Shown: positions 9,926 through 22,179 of the stretch, piece by piece
Layout of the letters: each line of letters starts with the position of its first letter
Position numbering within the stretch: the first letter of the stretch is position 1
Source: Closterium sp. Naga37s-1
Lineage: Eukaryota > Streptophyta > Zygnematophyceae > Desmidiales > Closteriaceae
Direction: 5' to 3'
NCBI GenBank assembly: GCA_947471745.1
Contig: CANJKZ010000971.1
Span: 1,732,001-1,796,000 of the forward strand
DNA: 64,000 bases
Translations under genes and position numbers: made by a program
The notes under the pieces: generated by a model
What the model was told of the DNA's origin: nothing
The model's database searches: none
Seen by the model: the letters and a program-made list of their open reading frames with translations, nothing else

Positions 9926-12900
9926 CTACAGCCTTCGAGTCACTCGCACTACAGTCACTCCTGTTACAGCCACCCCCCGTGCAGCCATCCTCACAGTCAC
10001 ACCCATGATAGTCGCTCCACTCATCGCCAGAGGGGACAACAACCCCATCCTCATCCTTCAGGAAGCAATACGAATCCTCCACCCAATCGCGTGGCGCCAC
10101 ACGTTCCGCTGCCGCTACAGACTCCCGCGATCCCCAAGCTACAACCGGTCGTAATGGAGCAACCGATACATCCCCTTCAGGTGTTGATACCACAACTGGA
10201 GGAGCGGTAACCGCTTGTGGGAAACCGCAAGGCGCCTCAGAAACAGTAGCTGCAGCTGTAGGTTCGGAAACTGCCTGTGGGAAAGGAGCAGCCGCATTCA
10301 GGGGCAACGATGGCAGCGGTGCTGCCACTGGAAAGCAGTCACGGGGAACGGAGGTACCACCACGATTATCCTTGCTGCTGTGACACTGTTTGCTATCAAC
10401 CTGGCCGTGACTGTAAGCAGAAGCTTCGCTATAATCACGCTCGCTTCCTCCACCCCTGAATTCCCTGATCCCTGCACCGAGCGATCTGCACCGTCGAAAC
10501 GGCCGCCTGGGTGTACTCGACTTAGGAGACGCCTCCACAGGGGTACCTCCGAATCTACCCCTTTTTTCTCCTGCAGAATCAACTTCGGTACCACAGGCTG
10601 CTACTTTTTCTGTCATCCCAACAGCCGTAAATACACCTTGTCCCCCCTACTGCCAGACTTTCTCGGCCCTCACAGGCTGTTGCTGCGTGTGCGATGAGAG
10701 AGTGCCCTCCCGAGGGCAACGGCAACTCAAAGCCATTGTGAAAGCTCCTGCCGGCTCCTGTGTTGCCGGATGGGGAGAAAACAGCCGGTTTTTTTGGCTC
10801 TTCAAAGAGAGTGCTCCTGCCGTGTCCCGTGTTGCTGGATGGGGAACAAACGGGCTGTTTCTGAGGTGCTTCAAAGCTCCCAAAGCTCCTGCTATGCCCC
10901 AAGTTGCTGGATGGGGAACAAACGGGCTGTTTCTGAGCTGCTGCCTCAAAGCTGCTGCGAGTGCTCCTCCCTGGTCTTATGCCAGACGGGGAACAAACGG
11001 GCGGCCGATGCGGTAACGGGGGAGCTGAAACGCGAATGGACGAGGAAGAGGACGGGGAAGGCGAGCTGAGGCTCTGTGATCTGAGGGATCGGGAAGATGC
11101 TGATGGGTGCGGCGCGGTTGGGTGCGGCGCGGTTGGGTGCCGCACAGGCAAGGGTCCAGAGGCAACTCTGGGAGAAAGGGGAGGCAGGCGGGGCGAGCGG
11201 GGCGAGCGGAGGCGAGATTGCAGCGAGGGGGAGCGACGGAGCGCGGATGGGGAGGGGGGAAGGAGGGGCGCGGACGGGGAGGGGGAGAGGAGGGGCGCGG
11301 ATGGGGAGTGGAGGGAGTGGCACAGAGTGGAGGGCGAGGGGTGGTGGAAGGAGGGGATGGTGAACTCATCGATCTGCTCCAGCCTCATCCACTCCATGTC
11401 ACCTGCATGAAGACTGCGCGTTCGCCTGTGCGCCCTCGGCGGCAGCAGCGGCAGCTGATTCTGTGAGTGCTGTGGGGTTGGGAGCGGCACGGTTGGGTGC
11501 GGCACTGACGGGGTTCCAGCAGCGGCTCTGGGAGGAACGGAAGGCAGGCGGGGCGAGCGGGGAGAACGCAGCAAACAGCCGCGAGGGTGAAGCGAGGGCG
11601 AGAGGAGAGGCGCAGCAGACGGAGAGGGGCGGGCGAGGGGCATCGCAGAGGCCTCTCCCATCTGCTGCTGAAACGAGGGGATGCTGAACTCGCCGATCTG
11701 CTCCAGCCTCATCGCCTCCATGTCACTTGAATGCAGGCTGCGCGCTCGCCTGTGCACCCTCGGCACCTGCTGCTGCTGCTGGTCCTGCTGCGAGCGCTGG
11801 TCTGGCATCCTTCCATCCCCCTCTCCCCGCGCAAGGTCTTCCCCCCGCCACACTTCCCCTCCCCGCCCCTCGCCCGCTCCGCGCCCCTCGCCCCCCCCGC
11901 GCGCGGCCCTCTCCGCGGAGGCAACGCGCAGGCGGTGCTGCGCGAAGGACGGCACGCTCACCACCCACGCGGCGCCGCCAGCGGACCGCGGGGACGGGGG
12001 CGGGAGATCCGGGGGGGAGTGCGCCGAGGGGGCAAGCGGGCCTGCGCCAGCTGCGCCCGTTACAGCCGGTACAAATGACTCATGCGCTACAGCGGGTAAC
12101 ATCTCTGCGCTACCCACTCGTCGCATGCTGCCTTGTTGAACGTAGCTCCCCTGATCCGCGCCCTCCGCGTACCTGCTGCTTCCGTTCCTCACGTCTCCAC
12201 CATTTCCTCTCGACTCCCCCGCAAACCCTCCCTCCGCGTTCCCCCCGGGATATCCCCCTGCGTTCTCCCGCGGGCTCTGCAGCGACCGCGTGCGCCGCAG
12301 ATCGCGGGGGAGGCTCCGCCAGAGGGTCGCGAAGTCTCCGCCGCCCCCATCCGCAAGAGTTTCCCCCAGCCGCGCACTTCTCCCCCCCATCAGCGCGCTT
12401 TCGCCTTCCGTCGTCGCGTTTTCTCCGCCCAGTGGCGCGTTTTCTCCGCCCGTTGGCGCAATGACTCCGCCCATCGGCGCGCTTCCCGCCCACGCAAGCG
12501 CGTCGTACCCGCTGCCGCTAGACGCTGACGTCACGCTCTCACAGTCCGTGTCGCGATCCGTGTGCTGGATGATCAGCGACTCGCTATAAGCAGTTTCAGT
12601 ATAAGCCGCCGTGCTGCTGCTAACTACACTACCAGCCGCGCCCGCAATGCTGCTACTGTACGAAACGCGCCGCTCTATGTCCTCCCTCTCCGCGTCCCCC
12701 CGCTCCGAAACGCTGTCCCCCGCCCCGTCCGCCACGCCCCACCCTCCGCTGCTCCACGGTCGCTCACTCGCCGCAGAAAAGCTCGTCCCTTGTGCAAATA
12801 TCGAGCGGAGCCTGTCTCCGCTATAAACTGCGCCGTTATTCGTGTCCACCGACGCCGCTGTATCGACTGATTCGCACAGCTCGTTCCCTTTGGGCAACGC

Positions 12901-13962
12901 GGCGCCGTTCACTCCCCGTCGCGCGGATGCTCCCATGTACGTCAGGCCGAACAGCGGAGATTTCGGGCGGGAAAGCGGCGCGGCGGAGCGCCAACGGCTG
13001 AAGATTCCGCTTGGCGCCGTGCGCGGACGGGCGGAAAACCCGCGCGGCGGTTCCTCTGCTGGCGCATCCCCCGGACGAACCGCGGAAGTTCCCGCGCGTT
13101 CCCGGGCGGATGCTGCACCTGATTCCGACGCGCGAGCTGACGTGTCACGGTTCAGTTTCGAGCTGACGTCAGCAACGCGCTGGCTTTGCGATGATTGGAC
13201 AACGCTTTGGGACCGGGGCGCCGGAAAGCCGAAGGTCGCAGAATCGCCGCGTTTCTTGCGGCGGCTGGTGCGCGCCGACGAAGGCGCCCACTGCAGCAGC
13301 ATGCGCGCAAAGCCGCTGGCGGAACCTAGCGGTGACTGTTTTGGCGCGCGGGCGGACGAGCCCGCTCCTTCCGCATTCCGCGCTTTCTGCTTCTCCCCTT
13401 TCCCAGCCCCCCCTAGTCGTTCCTGGCGCCGATTTGTTATTTCTCCGGTCGATTTCAATCCGGACGGCGACGCGCCGTGGACTTCCCACAGGCGGTCAAC
13501 CTCTACGGAGTTGCCACGTGGCATGGGAAAGGGGGCGGCTTGAACGGAGTGGGGCCGCGGCGCAGCATCATCGCTCGCTCGGTCGCACGAGTCGTCGCAC
13601 GGCGTGTCGTCGCCCCGCGTGTCGTCACATGCGTCGTCGTCGTCGTCAGCGGGGATGACGATTCGAATGGCGGGAAAGCCGCGAGAACTTGCGGATAGGG
13701 AGCGGTGGCGGAACCCTGTCGGCGCGGATTGATTGTTTGCTATGATTGGCTCCGCGTTCGGTGGACACTGCGCCATGGCTGTCCGCTCGCCGCAAGTTGC
13801 GCTGCCTAACGATTGTGAACGTCTGGAAAGCTTACGCGACTCGTCAATTGACGGCTCGTCCATTGACGGCTGGTTTATTGACGGCTGGTTTATTGACGGC
13901 TGGTCGATTGATGGCTCCGTGAGTTCCGCTTCCGTCATGACTTGGCGTTGGTTGCTATTCAT
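9849..13962 (-). CDS. Ser/Pro-rich, largely disordered protein of unknown function
   Basis: Exon 1 runs from 13962 to 10674 and opens with repeats of the type PSIDQPSINQPS. A frame change is best explained by a 76-bp intron (10673-10598, GTGAGG to GCAG), then exon 2 from 10597 to the TGA at 9849-9851. The model is 1345 residues. Visible features are an Asp-rich patch after IRIVIPADDDDD, two copies of an Arg-Ser-Leu-His motif followed by DMEAMRLEQIGEFSIPSF or DMEWMRLEQIDEFTIPSF, and four copies of PVCSPSSNTGHGRS type. Exon 2 has a Cys/Asp-rich stretch, HGCDCEDGCTGGGCNRSDCS, that could bind metal. The intron has a weak pyrimidine tract, so a frameshift is an alternative. I do not recognise the family, but three short motifs are shared in order with the tandem paralogs at 31.6-38.7 kb. 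Confidence 0.5.
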
Positions 13963-15219
13963 CCGAACTAGGGATTATGGAGAGATTATTATCCGTACTT
14001 TCACACACAAAACGTGGGACAGTGTCCATTCTCCCATCTACATTCTGGTTTCTCATCCTGTTCCAAGCACGACGATGGCAGGACGCAGAAATCTCTTTTG
14101 CGAGAGATGCAGAACCAGCGAAATAATACAGTCCAAGAGACCCCACAGATTGTCTGACCATTTCGCGATCTCTCCATACGGTTGCCCGTGGACCTCGCGG
14201 CGCGGTGCGTCAGGATGGATGTATGCTCAAGTCACCAAACTGTACCGTGCTATAACGTTTCGGAACCATATCAAACCTGTTGAAACTTCTTTCAAAGCTC
14301 GAATATGAGGTTGCCCCAAGGCCTCAACTTCACATCACAACCCGCCACCGCATGACGCAAACAAATGGAGGAAGTCGGTGGAGGGGAATGACTAACACGT
14401 TTCCGAACGGTTTGAGTCGGTTTGCTGCTGTTCGTGGTTGGATTTGGTTCTAGGCTGGAGACAGAGCAGCGCTGGTTGATGGCGAGCGAGCCAGCACCGC
14501 TCGAACAAGGGTGTGGGTGGGATGCGATGTGATGCGATGCGAGTGCGGTGGAAGCCGCTAGGAAACAGAATGATCAACTTGGACATAATATACTGACCAT
14601 TGACCATTGACTTCTGTCGTCAGCACCACAGATATAACATGCCACTCGCAATTTGTGACGAAAGCGACGAAAGCGACCTTGCCAAGGGAGAATCGAGACT
14701 CGTTGTCACCACAGGTGCTCGATTATTGCACGCTGATATATGTTCAAAATATGTACACTATATTTTCTGTAATATATGACAACCAAGGACACTCACTCAA
14801 TTAAGTTTTGCTGTTCTGGTTATTTGATCCCTTCAAACTCCCGAGCAGGTGCATCAACTTTGTATACACGTCCATGGGATGGAGGGCAAGCAGGATTCTA
14901 TTGCCAAGCAAGACGGGAGACACAAAAAGCAACATAACTAAAAACAAAATATACAAATGTACACCACCATTTCAACCCACACATCATGCAGCAGCATATG
15001 ACACATGTTATAGGCGGCTGAAGAAGGTTTTCAGAAGCCCTGTAGCAGACCACCGTGACCCTGTGTGGAGGAAGGAACAAGGAAAAAAAACCAGGAAAAC
15101 AAAAAAACAAACAAACAAAAAAGCAGACTTTTACAATTTCACCATACATTTTCATCCCTCCCTCCATCAGCATCACAGTAAATCACGTCACCCATTCCCA
15201 AACCCTTGTTATAGTCACC
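13963..15219. other. Intergenic, no gene recognised
   Basis: AT-richer than the flanking exons. It should contain the 5' region of the Ser/Pro-rich gene (right of 13962) and the 3' untranslated region of LEA gene 1 (left of 15220). A run of a and aaac units lies at about 15080-15120. I found no conserved coding sequence. Confidence 0.5.
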
Positions 15220-18200
15220 TCACGCGCCTGGCTCCATGACCGGCCGTGCTGCCTCCTCCACTGCTTCAGGTCGCCCCACTGCTGCAACCTTCCCCCCTGG
15301 CCCAGCCATCACTGCTGCTGCCTCTCCCTCCCCTGCTGCAGACACAGGTAGCCCCGCAGCTGCCTGCTGCCTTGCCACCCCACCACCAGCAGCAGCAGCA
15401 CCACCACCACCAGCAGCAGCACCAGCAGCAGTGCTAACACTACCAACAGCAGTAGCAGACGCTCGCTCCTCCCCTGCGTGCTCACCCCCTCCCCCACCAA
15501 TAAGCCCTCCAGTGACAGTGCTCACTGCACCCAGCGTCCTCCTCTCTGCTCCTTCCAGCACCGATAGCACCGCATGCCTGCCCTTCTCCACAGAACTCTC
15601 CTCCTCCAACATCTCCCTTCCCCTCCCTCCGATTGCCTCCCCCATTCCTCCGCCCATTCCCTCACTCATCCCCTCACCCATCCTCTTGCCCATTGTCTCC
15701 CCAGCTCGTCCCACCCTCTCCTCACCCTGTGTTCCTCCCAGCCCCACTAGGTGCTTTGCTCCCTCGTACCCCTTCTCCAGGCTCTCTCTCCCATACTCAA
15801 GACCACTCCCCACCCCTTCAACCCCCTGCTGCACCCCCCTCTGCCCCATTCCCAGCGCACTCCCCCCTGCCCCCACCACTGCTCCCCCCACAGCTTTGGT
15901 CGCTCCAAAAGCTGACTCAGCAGCATGCTTAGCCACGTCAGCAGTACCCCCCACCACACTCTGCACCGCCCCTACTGCACTGCCCAGAATTCCCTTGCTC
16001 GTCTCCACAGGCTTCCCAGAAACTTCCTCCTCGACCCCCACCTCTCCCCCAGTAACTCCCCTTCCCCTTCCCCCCACTCCTTCCCCCATCTCTCCCCCCA
16101 TACCTCCGCCCTGCACCAAGCCCTGCATCTTCGTCCCCATTCCCTCCCCGCCTTCCCTCCGCCCCATCTCCTCCCCACCAACCGCACCGACCCCTGCCCT
16201 CTCCCCATGCCCCTTCCCTCCAAGCAGTCCCCCAGTCAGCACCCCAGCCACACGACTCACTGTCCCCTCCACCCACTCCTCTGCACCGTGCAGAACCGCA
16301 TAAGCCTGCTTCCTACCCCTCTCCCTCGCACTCTCCTCCTCCCTCTCTCGCTCCATCTGCTCCATCCTCTTCCTCTCTTCAGAAGATCCCCCTCCCTCCA
16401 TTATCCCACCTCCCTCCCCTCCCAACACCAAGTGTTTCACTTGCTCCCCAACGCCCTTCACGGTACCCATAACACCCTCCCTCCCGCCCTCTCCCTTACC
16501 TATCCCCTCCATCCCACCCTCTCCCATGCCCACTCCCTCCCTCCCCATCTCCCCCTCCAGCTCTCCTCCCTTCCCACCCAGCCCAGTCATCCGCCTCACA
16601 CCCTGCACCACCCCTCCAACCGTCCCCTCAACCGCTCCATACCCCCTCCCAGCCACCTCCTCCCCCATCCCCACCATCTTCCCAACCACACCTCTCGCTG
16701 TTTCCGTTGTCGTTCCCACCGTCCTGCTTGCCGTATCTCCTATTGTTCCTGCCACGCCTCTCGCTGTGTCCGCTGTGGTCCCCACAGCCCGCCGTGCCAC
16801 GTCAGCAACACCTGTCACGAGCCCTGCCCCCGGGATCGCCCCAGCACCAGCGGACCGAGTTTCAACTCCCGTTTCAACTCCTGTAGGTGTGCCTGCTCCT
16901 ACTCCTGTTCCACGCTTCGTCCCTCCTGCAATCCCTTCAAGAGCGCCTCTCACTCGCTCCTTCCCTGCTTCATATGCAGACGCCTCCCGCTCCTCACCCA
17001 TTCCTCGCCCCATCACACCAGTCACACCCTTCTCTCCACCCATTCCACTGGCCCCACCAGGGAGGATGGGAGCAACGAGGTACTTCGCCTGCTGCACCGC
17101 CCCTCCTGCCAGTTGCTGCCCTGACTGCAGCCCCGCTTGCGCCACGTCCCTCGCCTGGCGGTATCTGGTGTGGACAGGGAAGAGGAGGGGAATAAAGGCG
17201 CTGAAACCACTGCTGCTTCGAGGAGCAACGAGGTGCTTCGCCTGTCTGCACCGCCCCATCTGCCAGCCAGCTGCTGCCCTGACTGCAGCCCCGCTTGTGC
17301 TGCCTCCCTCGCCTGGCGGTACCTGGTATGGGCAGAGGGGAGCGAAGGCACTAGAGGAGCTGACAACACTGTGTCTGGACACACCGGAGCAACGAGGTGC
17401 TTCGCTTGCTGCACCGCGCCACCTGCCAGCTGCTGCCCTGACTGCAACCCCGCTTGTGCTACATCCCTCGCCTGGCGGTACCTGGTAGGAAGGAAGGAAG
17501 GAGGGAGGGAAGGAAGGAGGGAGGAGGGAGGGCGAAGGAACGGAGTGAATTGCTTGCTTTCTTTATTGGAAGCTGCTTCGCCTGCTCCACTGCCCCGCCA
17601 GCCAGCTGCTGCCCTGACTGCAGGCCCGCTTGTGCTGTCTCCCTCGCCTGGCGGTACCTGGTAGGAGGAGAGGAGGAAAGAGGGAGGCCAGACTGCAAGT
17701 GAAGGGACTGAAGGATTGGGCAGGCAGGCCAAAGCATGGAAGCTGGCAGGAGAGCAATTTTTAGTAGCCATGATACGGAATCCTGGGGGCTTGGCTGACT
17801 CCAGAAGTTATTTTGAGGCTCAAAATATGGAGGTCGGCAGGAGGGTATTTACTAGTTAGCCATGGTAGACACCCTTAAAGATTGTTGCTTACCCTTGCTG
17901 CAAGCTGCCCACCACTCCTCCTTCCGAAAGTCCCTGACCCTGCATGCACCAGCAGAAACAACCATCCACACAACCAACCATGCCCAGACGTTTGCTGTCA
18001 GACAAAAACTTAGGGTTGTTTCATTCACAAAAAAAAAAAACTGCCAAGGTAGACTGCCGTGAGTATCCAGAAGCATGAGCCACAGGTCACCGAATCACAC
18101 ACCTGAATGCCAGTGCCGGTCATTTCTCCTGCTTCTGCTCCCGTCTCCCCCCCTGTTCCTCCCGCAATCCCTCCAAGCGTTCGTTTCACATACTCCTTTC

Positions 18201-21200
18201 CCGCCTCATACGCCGTGCCTCCTCGCAGCGCCACACCTCCCTCACCCTCAACACCAGTGCCACCAGCACCACCAGGGCCAACACCAGCAGCGGCTGAACG
18301 AAATTGCACTCCCGGACGTTGCTCGTAAGTTGTAGATGACTCAAGGCCGGGGAGTACAGGAGCTTCGACGTGCTTTGCTCGCTCCACTGCTCCACCAGCC
18401 AGCTGCTGCCCTGTCTCCAGCCCTGCTTGGGCTGCCTGCTTGGCCTGGCGGTATCTGGTGTGGGTAAAAAAAAAGAGTACATATTTATAATATACATCTA
18501 AAAAAAAAAACATAATCCAGTCACGGTTTTGTGCTGGAATGAACCGAGAACCCATTGGAGCATGGCACACGGCACAGAAGGGGGTAACATGTTAATATCA
18601 ACAAAGTCTCGAGAGTTCTTACCCGGCTGCAAGCGTTCCTGTCACTCCCTCCATAGCAGCCCCTCCTCCCTCTCCTACCGTCCCCACACCTCCCATTCCC
18701 ACTCCCTTCCCCTCCTCTCCCTCCTCCTCCTCCTCCTCGCCCTCCTCCTCCACAGCACCCATCCACTTGCGATACGCCTGACGAATCACCTGACTAGCAA
18801 CTGAACCAGCCTCCTTAGCCTGCTGCATCCCCACCTGCCCTGCTTCCTGCACCACCTCCATCGCCTTTTCCCCCAGCTCCTTTCCTTTCTCAGGCACATG
18901 GCCAGCCATCTGCCCTGTTTGTCCAGCCATCTCCCCTGTTTGTCCAGCCATCTCCCCTGTTTGTCCAGCCATCTCCCCTGTTTGTCCAGCCATCTCCCCT
19001 GCTTGACCGGCCACCTCCCCAGCTTGCTGCCTCGTAATCTCCGCCCCCTCCTGTGCTGCTTCATATGCTTTCTGCGGGAGGGTGTCTTTTCCAGTTGTTG
19101 CTGTCATTTCCGGGCGGCCGGATTGACGTAGCTCTCGCTCCTTCGCACGCATTTCACGCTCGGCCTGCTCGCCTCGCTCGCCAGCCCCTCCCCACCCACT
19201 CTCACCGCTTCCAACCCCTCCCCCTCCAGTGCTCATACCACCAAAGCCACCAACACTCCCACCACCACTCTTCCCACCAGCAGCCTCACCACCAGTGCTG
19301 ACACCACCAGAACCACCACGAGAGCCCAAGCCAACCATCCCCCTCACCTGCCCCTCCACACTCCCCAGCCCTCCCCTCACAGCCTCTTTGCCCCTCTCAT
19401 ATGCCCCCTCCTCCCGCCCCTCCCCACCAGCCCCACCCATCTCACTCACACCACCTTTCCCTCCACTCACCCCGCCTCTCCCCTCGTCTTCACTCACGCC
19501 CGGTCTTCCCACCCCAGTCACCCACCGCCCAGCAGACTCAGCGGTCCTAACACCGCTCCCAACCACCCCCTTCACCCCCTCCTCCACTCTCTCTCCCACG
19601 CTCCTCACAGTCTCCCTCCCCCTTTCAAACGCCTCTCCTGTCCTCTCCTCCCCCTGCTCCCCAAACGGCACTCCAGGAACCCACCTTCCAGCCGTCTCCG
19701 CCACTCTCCCCCCCACTTCCTTCCCCGTTTCCAAAGCCTTCTCCCCGAAACCCTTCCCAGTTTCGAACGCGCTTTCAGCAACCCTAAACCCTGTACCCGC
19801 AACCCCCTTCGCCACACCCATGCCTGTCTCTGCCGCGCGCTCAGCAGCACTCAGGCCCATCTTCGCCATACTCTCACCCGTTTCAATCACACCCTGGCCC
19901 ATCCTCATGCCCTGCTCGCCCGTTTTAGTCACCATTCCTTCAGCCCCCTCCACAGCCTTCCCCGCACCTACCTTCACCTGCCCATAACCACCCTTTAGCA
20001 CACCCTCCCCTTCCTCTGCCACCTCTCTCGCCCTCTCCCTCCCATGCCCAAACGGCCCAACTCCCACGGTCTGACCCATTTCAATTCCTCCCAACCCACT
20101 GCCACCCATCCCACGCTCCTCCGTCCCAACGTCCTTAATCCCACGCCCCTCCGTTCCACGACCTTCCATTCCGCCTATCCCCCGCCCACCTGCCCCTTCA
20201 GGCGCACTTTCCCCTTCTATCTGCGCCAGTGCCCGTTCCACTGCCCCCACGCCACTGCCCGCCCGCCCAGTCCCGCCCACACCCGCCCCTCCCTCCCCAA
20301 TGCCCCTCACGCCGTGTCCTTGCGCCCACCCCGGCCCAGCCTCCCCCTCAGCTGACGCCCCATATGCACGCCCGGGCTCATGCGTCCTAATTTCTGGGCT
20401 GATCCCTGGCCCACGCGTCCCGAATTCTGGGCTCCTCTCTAGCTTATGCGTGTGAAATACGTCCTCAGGCATTCCAGTGGGGCTGGGAAAGGTTGCAAGA
20501 AAGGGAGAGGTAGCAGCAGACAAAAGGGAATGCAACAAACTGAAGTCTACACGTGGGGGTGGGAGGGGGGGGGGGGGAAGCAGGGAAGAGCGAAAGGCAA
20601 GATTTGAGTCTAATCATTGATTGTGGCAGCGTGCAGCGGATCGCAGAGCTCTCCAAGGCATATCATATCATATCTGACCGCACTGTACCGCAGCATGGCA
20701 GATCCGACTGCAAGATACCAGAAATCTCTGCAGCATACGAAGCACACCAGAGCTGACAACAGCAGACCACAACACACCGCAGCATATCAGAACTGACCAC
20801 AGCATACCGCCGCACACCGCAGCATACCGAAGCTGACCACAGCATACCGCAGCAAACCAGAGCTGACCGCAGGAGTGAGTAACCATACGAGCAGCTTACC
20901 TTATGGTTGCGGACGTTTCATGTGGGGTCGCTCCTGCTCCTGTGCCTCGCCCTCCGCCTGCAAGGAGTGGCAGTTCCTCCTCCTCGCTGGAAGGGTGGAA
21001 CGGCTGAGCGTACGGCTGGCTGTATGGCTGACGGTACTGTTGACCAGATTGACCGGGCTGCTGACCGTACGGCTGACTGGGTTGGCCGTACTGCTGACCG
21101 TGCGGCTGACTGGGTTGGCCGTACTGCTGACCGTACGTCTGACTGGGTTCACCGTACTTCTGACCGTACGGCTGACTGGGTTGACCGGAAAACATCTCCG

Positions 21201-21535
21201 TTGACTCAGGTTCAATCGTCCCCGAAGGAACCATCTTCGGTTCCTGGCCTTGGCCTTCGCCCTGCAAGCACAAGCAAGAGGGAGAAGCATGGGAGAGCAG
21301 AGTATTTACTCGTCATAGCGTGAGATGAAACACGACTGTGAGGGTTCAAAGACGGAAGGACAGAAAGAGGGATGGCACAGCGTGGGGGTCACCCAAGGAA
21401 AGCCGGAAACGGCACAGGGAAGGCCGGAATACAAGAGCGGGAGCGAAAGAAGGAGAGTGAAAGAGCGAGGACGGGAACGGTCCATGCCTGGCCAGAAACC
21501 TTCACTTCGAATCGCTGCTGCTGCTGGGACGCCAT
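15220..21535 (-). CDS. Late embryogenesis abundant (LEA)-like protein, 1400 residues
   Basis: Four exons in consistent phase: 21535-21500 (MASQQQQRFEVK), 21261-20900, 20482-18623 and 17164-15220. Exon 2 encodes GQQYGQPSQPY repeats. Exon 3 encodes Gly/Glu/Ala helices with units such as TGMGVAKGVAGTGFRVAESA and five MAGQTGE heptads. Exon 4 starts YRQARDVAQAGLQSGQQLAG and continues through DTARGVAGTIGDTASRTVGT. This 11-mer-like Ala/Lys/Glu/Thr pattern is that of group 3 (LEA_4) proteins, which are disordered when hydrated and protect membranes and proteins on drying. It is far longer than usual for the family. Five candidate acceptors compete for the last junction; only the one at 17164 opens the long exon. 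The first exon is short and inferred from an ATG followed by a GTTTCT donor, so the start is less certain. Confidence 0.7.
17164..18454 (-). repeat. Serial acceptor-side copies of the last LEA-1 exon
   Basis: The 5' end of the terminal exon, acceptor included, occurs five times with exon starts at 18454, 17657, 17481, 17322 and 17164. Each copy encodes a version of YRQARDVAQAGLQSGQQLAG and is entered in the same phase (GG from exon 3 plus one base). Only the 17164 copy continues to the 648-codon exon. The 18454 copy is longest: it runs through TAYEAGKEYVKRTLGGIAGG to a possible donor after position 18103 and could be an alternative last exon. The others end in intron-like CT-rich sequence. 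Confidence 0.85.
18898..19010. repeat. 21-bp tandem repeat in LEA-1 exon 3
   Basis: Five near-identical 21-bp units (ccagccatctcccctgtttg on the plus strand) encode MAGQTGE heptads on the minus strand. The unit keeps both reading frame and helical period. Confidence 0.9.
20735..20875. repeat. Intronic tandem repeat of about 40 bp
   Basis: Repeats of agctgaccacagcataccgc type with internal variation lie in the second intron of LEA gene 1. They show no coding function. Confidence 0.75.
20905..21200 (-). repeat. Coding repeat of Gly-Gln-Gln-Tyr-Gly type in LEA-1 exon 2
   Basis: A roughly 33-bp unit repeats about five times and encodes GQQYGQPSQPY variants. The composition resembles prion-like or phase-separating Gln/Tyr/Gly tracts. 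It marks the N-terminal tail of the LEA-like protein. Confidence 0.75.
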
Positions 21536-21867
21536 CGGAATTAGATTCGCGAAAAGGTCCTGGGACACGCTGCGTACTACGCTGTGATGTAGGAAGCTCT
21601 AGCTGGTAGAGGTGTATCGAGAATCTTGGATATGCTTGCAGAAAGATTAAAGAGCGATCGGAAACTGAAGAAAAAGCACGAGTGTCATGAAACGAGGAAA
21701 CGTATTTGGAGCAAGCCTGCCTGCCTGAATGCCCGCGTCGCACCATACTGGCCAACGGTGAATCTGTCGCCCGTTTAGAGGGCTTGGAAATGCGGCTCGA
21801 GGAACGCTATGCTGCATGTAATTTCTAGGTGTTTAGGGGGCGGTGACCTGTCTACTTGTGCTCATGA

Positions 21868-22178
21868 TCACCACGTGGCGAATATATATTGCTTTGTCGA
21901 CAGGTGCTACTGAATTCCACCACGCTCTCAGCTCCCATTGTAGCACACTCGTTAACGATTCAGTCCAAGACGGGGTGTATGTATGTAGTACACTGATAGA
22001 GGATAACGTTTCCATGTCCTGTGTTTGCTGTTCGGGAGATAGGTTCCGCGCGGGTGGGAGTGCAGTACGGTTCGCATTGCTGGCGGTTTCACGTGCCTTG
22101 GTAACCTCTCCGGACATTTCGCGCAGGTTGTGAGAAGTCGGCTTCTGGCTACTGGAGCCACGTAGGTACACACGTGGT
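21868..22178. promoter_or_regulatory. Three CACGTG (ABRE/G-box) sites in a divergent promoter
   Basis: Perfect CACGTG cores lie at 21872-21877 (in ccacgtggc, beside atatatat), 22090-22095 and 22171-22176. They lie between LEA gene 1 (ATG at 21535, minus) and the dehydrogenase gene (ATG at 23008, plus). In plants CACGTGGC is the classic ABA-response element bound by bZIP factors and is enriched at LEA genes. A TATA-like run at about 21881-21889 beside the first site could serve the LEA gene. The function is inferred from motif and context. Confidence 0.55.
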
Positions 22179-22179
22179 T

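Noticed and set aside
15236..17664. Long plus-strand Pro/Ser/Thr-rich frames opposite LEA gene 1
   Set aside because: They mirror the GC-rich LEA exons on the other strand, have no starts or splice signals of their own, and match no family.
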